The notes under the pieces were generated by a model. That model saw nothing but the letters and a program-made list of their open reading frames with translations, was not told where the DNA came from and made no database searches. Positions 63,929 to 64,000 of a stretch of 64,000 bases of DNA are shown one piece after another (within the stretch, counting starts at the first letter, position 1; each line of letters opens with the position of its first letter). The stretch lies in NCBI RefSeq assembly GCF_001695855.1, contig NZ_MBSS01000012.1:62001-126000 (forward strand), given 5' to 3'. This DNA is from Ensifer sp. LC163. Its GTDB lineage: Bacteria; Pseudomonadota; Alphaproteobacteria; Rhizobiales; Rhizobiaceae. Both the position numbers and the translations under genes were made by a program.

Positions 63929-64000
63929 GTACCCTCGCGCAGGCAGCGCTTCGCGCGGCATGCTGACGGTATTGCCTCCGCTCATGCCGCGTGACGGTCG

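Noticed and set aside
1-64000. CRISPR array, insertion sequence, restriction-modification, toxin-antitoxin or prophage genes
   Set aside because: I looked for spaced direct repeats, transposase DDE motifs and typical small paired genes and found none I could support.
63929-64000. Possible gene on the minus strand at the right edge
   Set aside because: Only 72 bases remain after the acetyltransferase stop, which is too little to judge.

Overview
This window is a chromosomal segment of a Rhizobiaceae alphaproteobacterium, most likely Ensifer/Sinorhizobium or a close relative. The evidence is the high GC content, the clpP-clpX-lon-hupB cluster followed by tRNA genes and a nuoA-N operon, rhizobial CTTGnn-N17-CTAnnn promoters, an alphaproteobacterial DUF2842 gene, and an FMN riboswitch in front of a ribN-type transporter. 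Names rest on motifs read by eye from the translations; no database search was run.

Layout. (1) 1-17007, minus strand: the start of an RNase J gene, birA, and a complete 14-subunit complex I operon nuoABCDEFGHIJKLMN. The operon carries two non-canonical genes, a small secreted protein between nuoD and nuoE and a helix-hairpin-helix protein between nuoF and nuoG; NuoE has a matching C-terminal HhH extension. Genes are tightly packed, often with ATGA overlaps. (2) 17.3-18.1 kb: two identical tRNA-Asp genes (minus) and a tRNA-Val (plus). (3) 18.4-30 kb: a cupin, a YhaO/YhaN nuclease-ATPase pair related to SbcCD/Mre11-Rad50, a chemoreceptor, a MarR regulator, a large secreted phytase-like esterase, and an EamA transporter (ribN) behind an FMN riboswitch. 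The riboswitch contains an exceptional 52-bp perfect palindrome. (4) 30.2-35.7 kb: the proteostasis cluster hupB, lon, clpX, clpP (minus). (5) 36-42.1 kb: a phospholipase D/cardiolipin synthase with an endonuclease/exonuclease/phosphatase partner, a glyoxalase remnant, a cytochrome P450, an SDR divergent from a MarR regulator with a clear operator-like palindrome, and a cupin. (6) 42.4-50.5 kb: an accessory, stress-flavoured block with an AI-2E transporter, PPK2 polyphosphate kinase, a SulP anion transporter, a broken wHTH-TM-TPR regulator (17-bp tandem duplication plus a second frameshift), a small ORFan and a tandem universal stress protein. (7) 50.7-55.1 kb: metY, a CoA-binding protein, an EamA transporter, an enoyl-CoA hydratase and a hotdog thioesterase. 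(8) 55.3-62.5 kb: rplM-rpsI, an Lrp regulator divergent from phhA, an agmatinase-family gene, argC, ctaA, DUF2842 and a phosphodiesterase. (9) 62.6-63.9 kb: a BioF2-like acetyltransferase.

How the parts fit. Complex I (nuo) and heme A synthase (ctaA) serve aerobic respiration. Lon, ClpXP and HU form a protein-quality and nucleoid module, and lon has a heat-shock-type promoter. RibN under an FMN riboswitch would import riboflavin for flavoenzymes, including FMN-binding NuoF. PhhA, the agmatinase family member and argC handle aromatic amino acids and arginine/polyamines. The observations most worth a second look are the palindrome inside the FMN aptamer, the broken TPR regulator, the paired HhH domains flanking NuoF and the 13-G run in nuoG.
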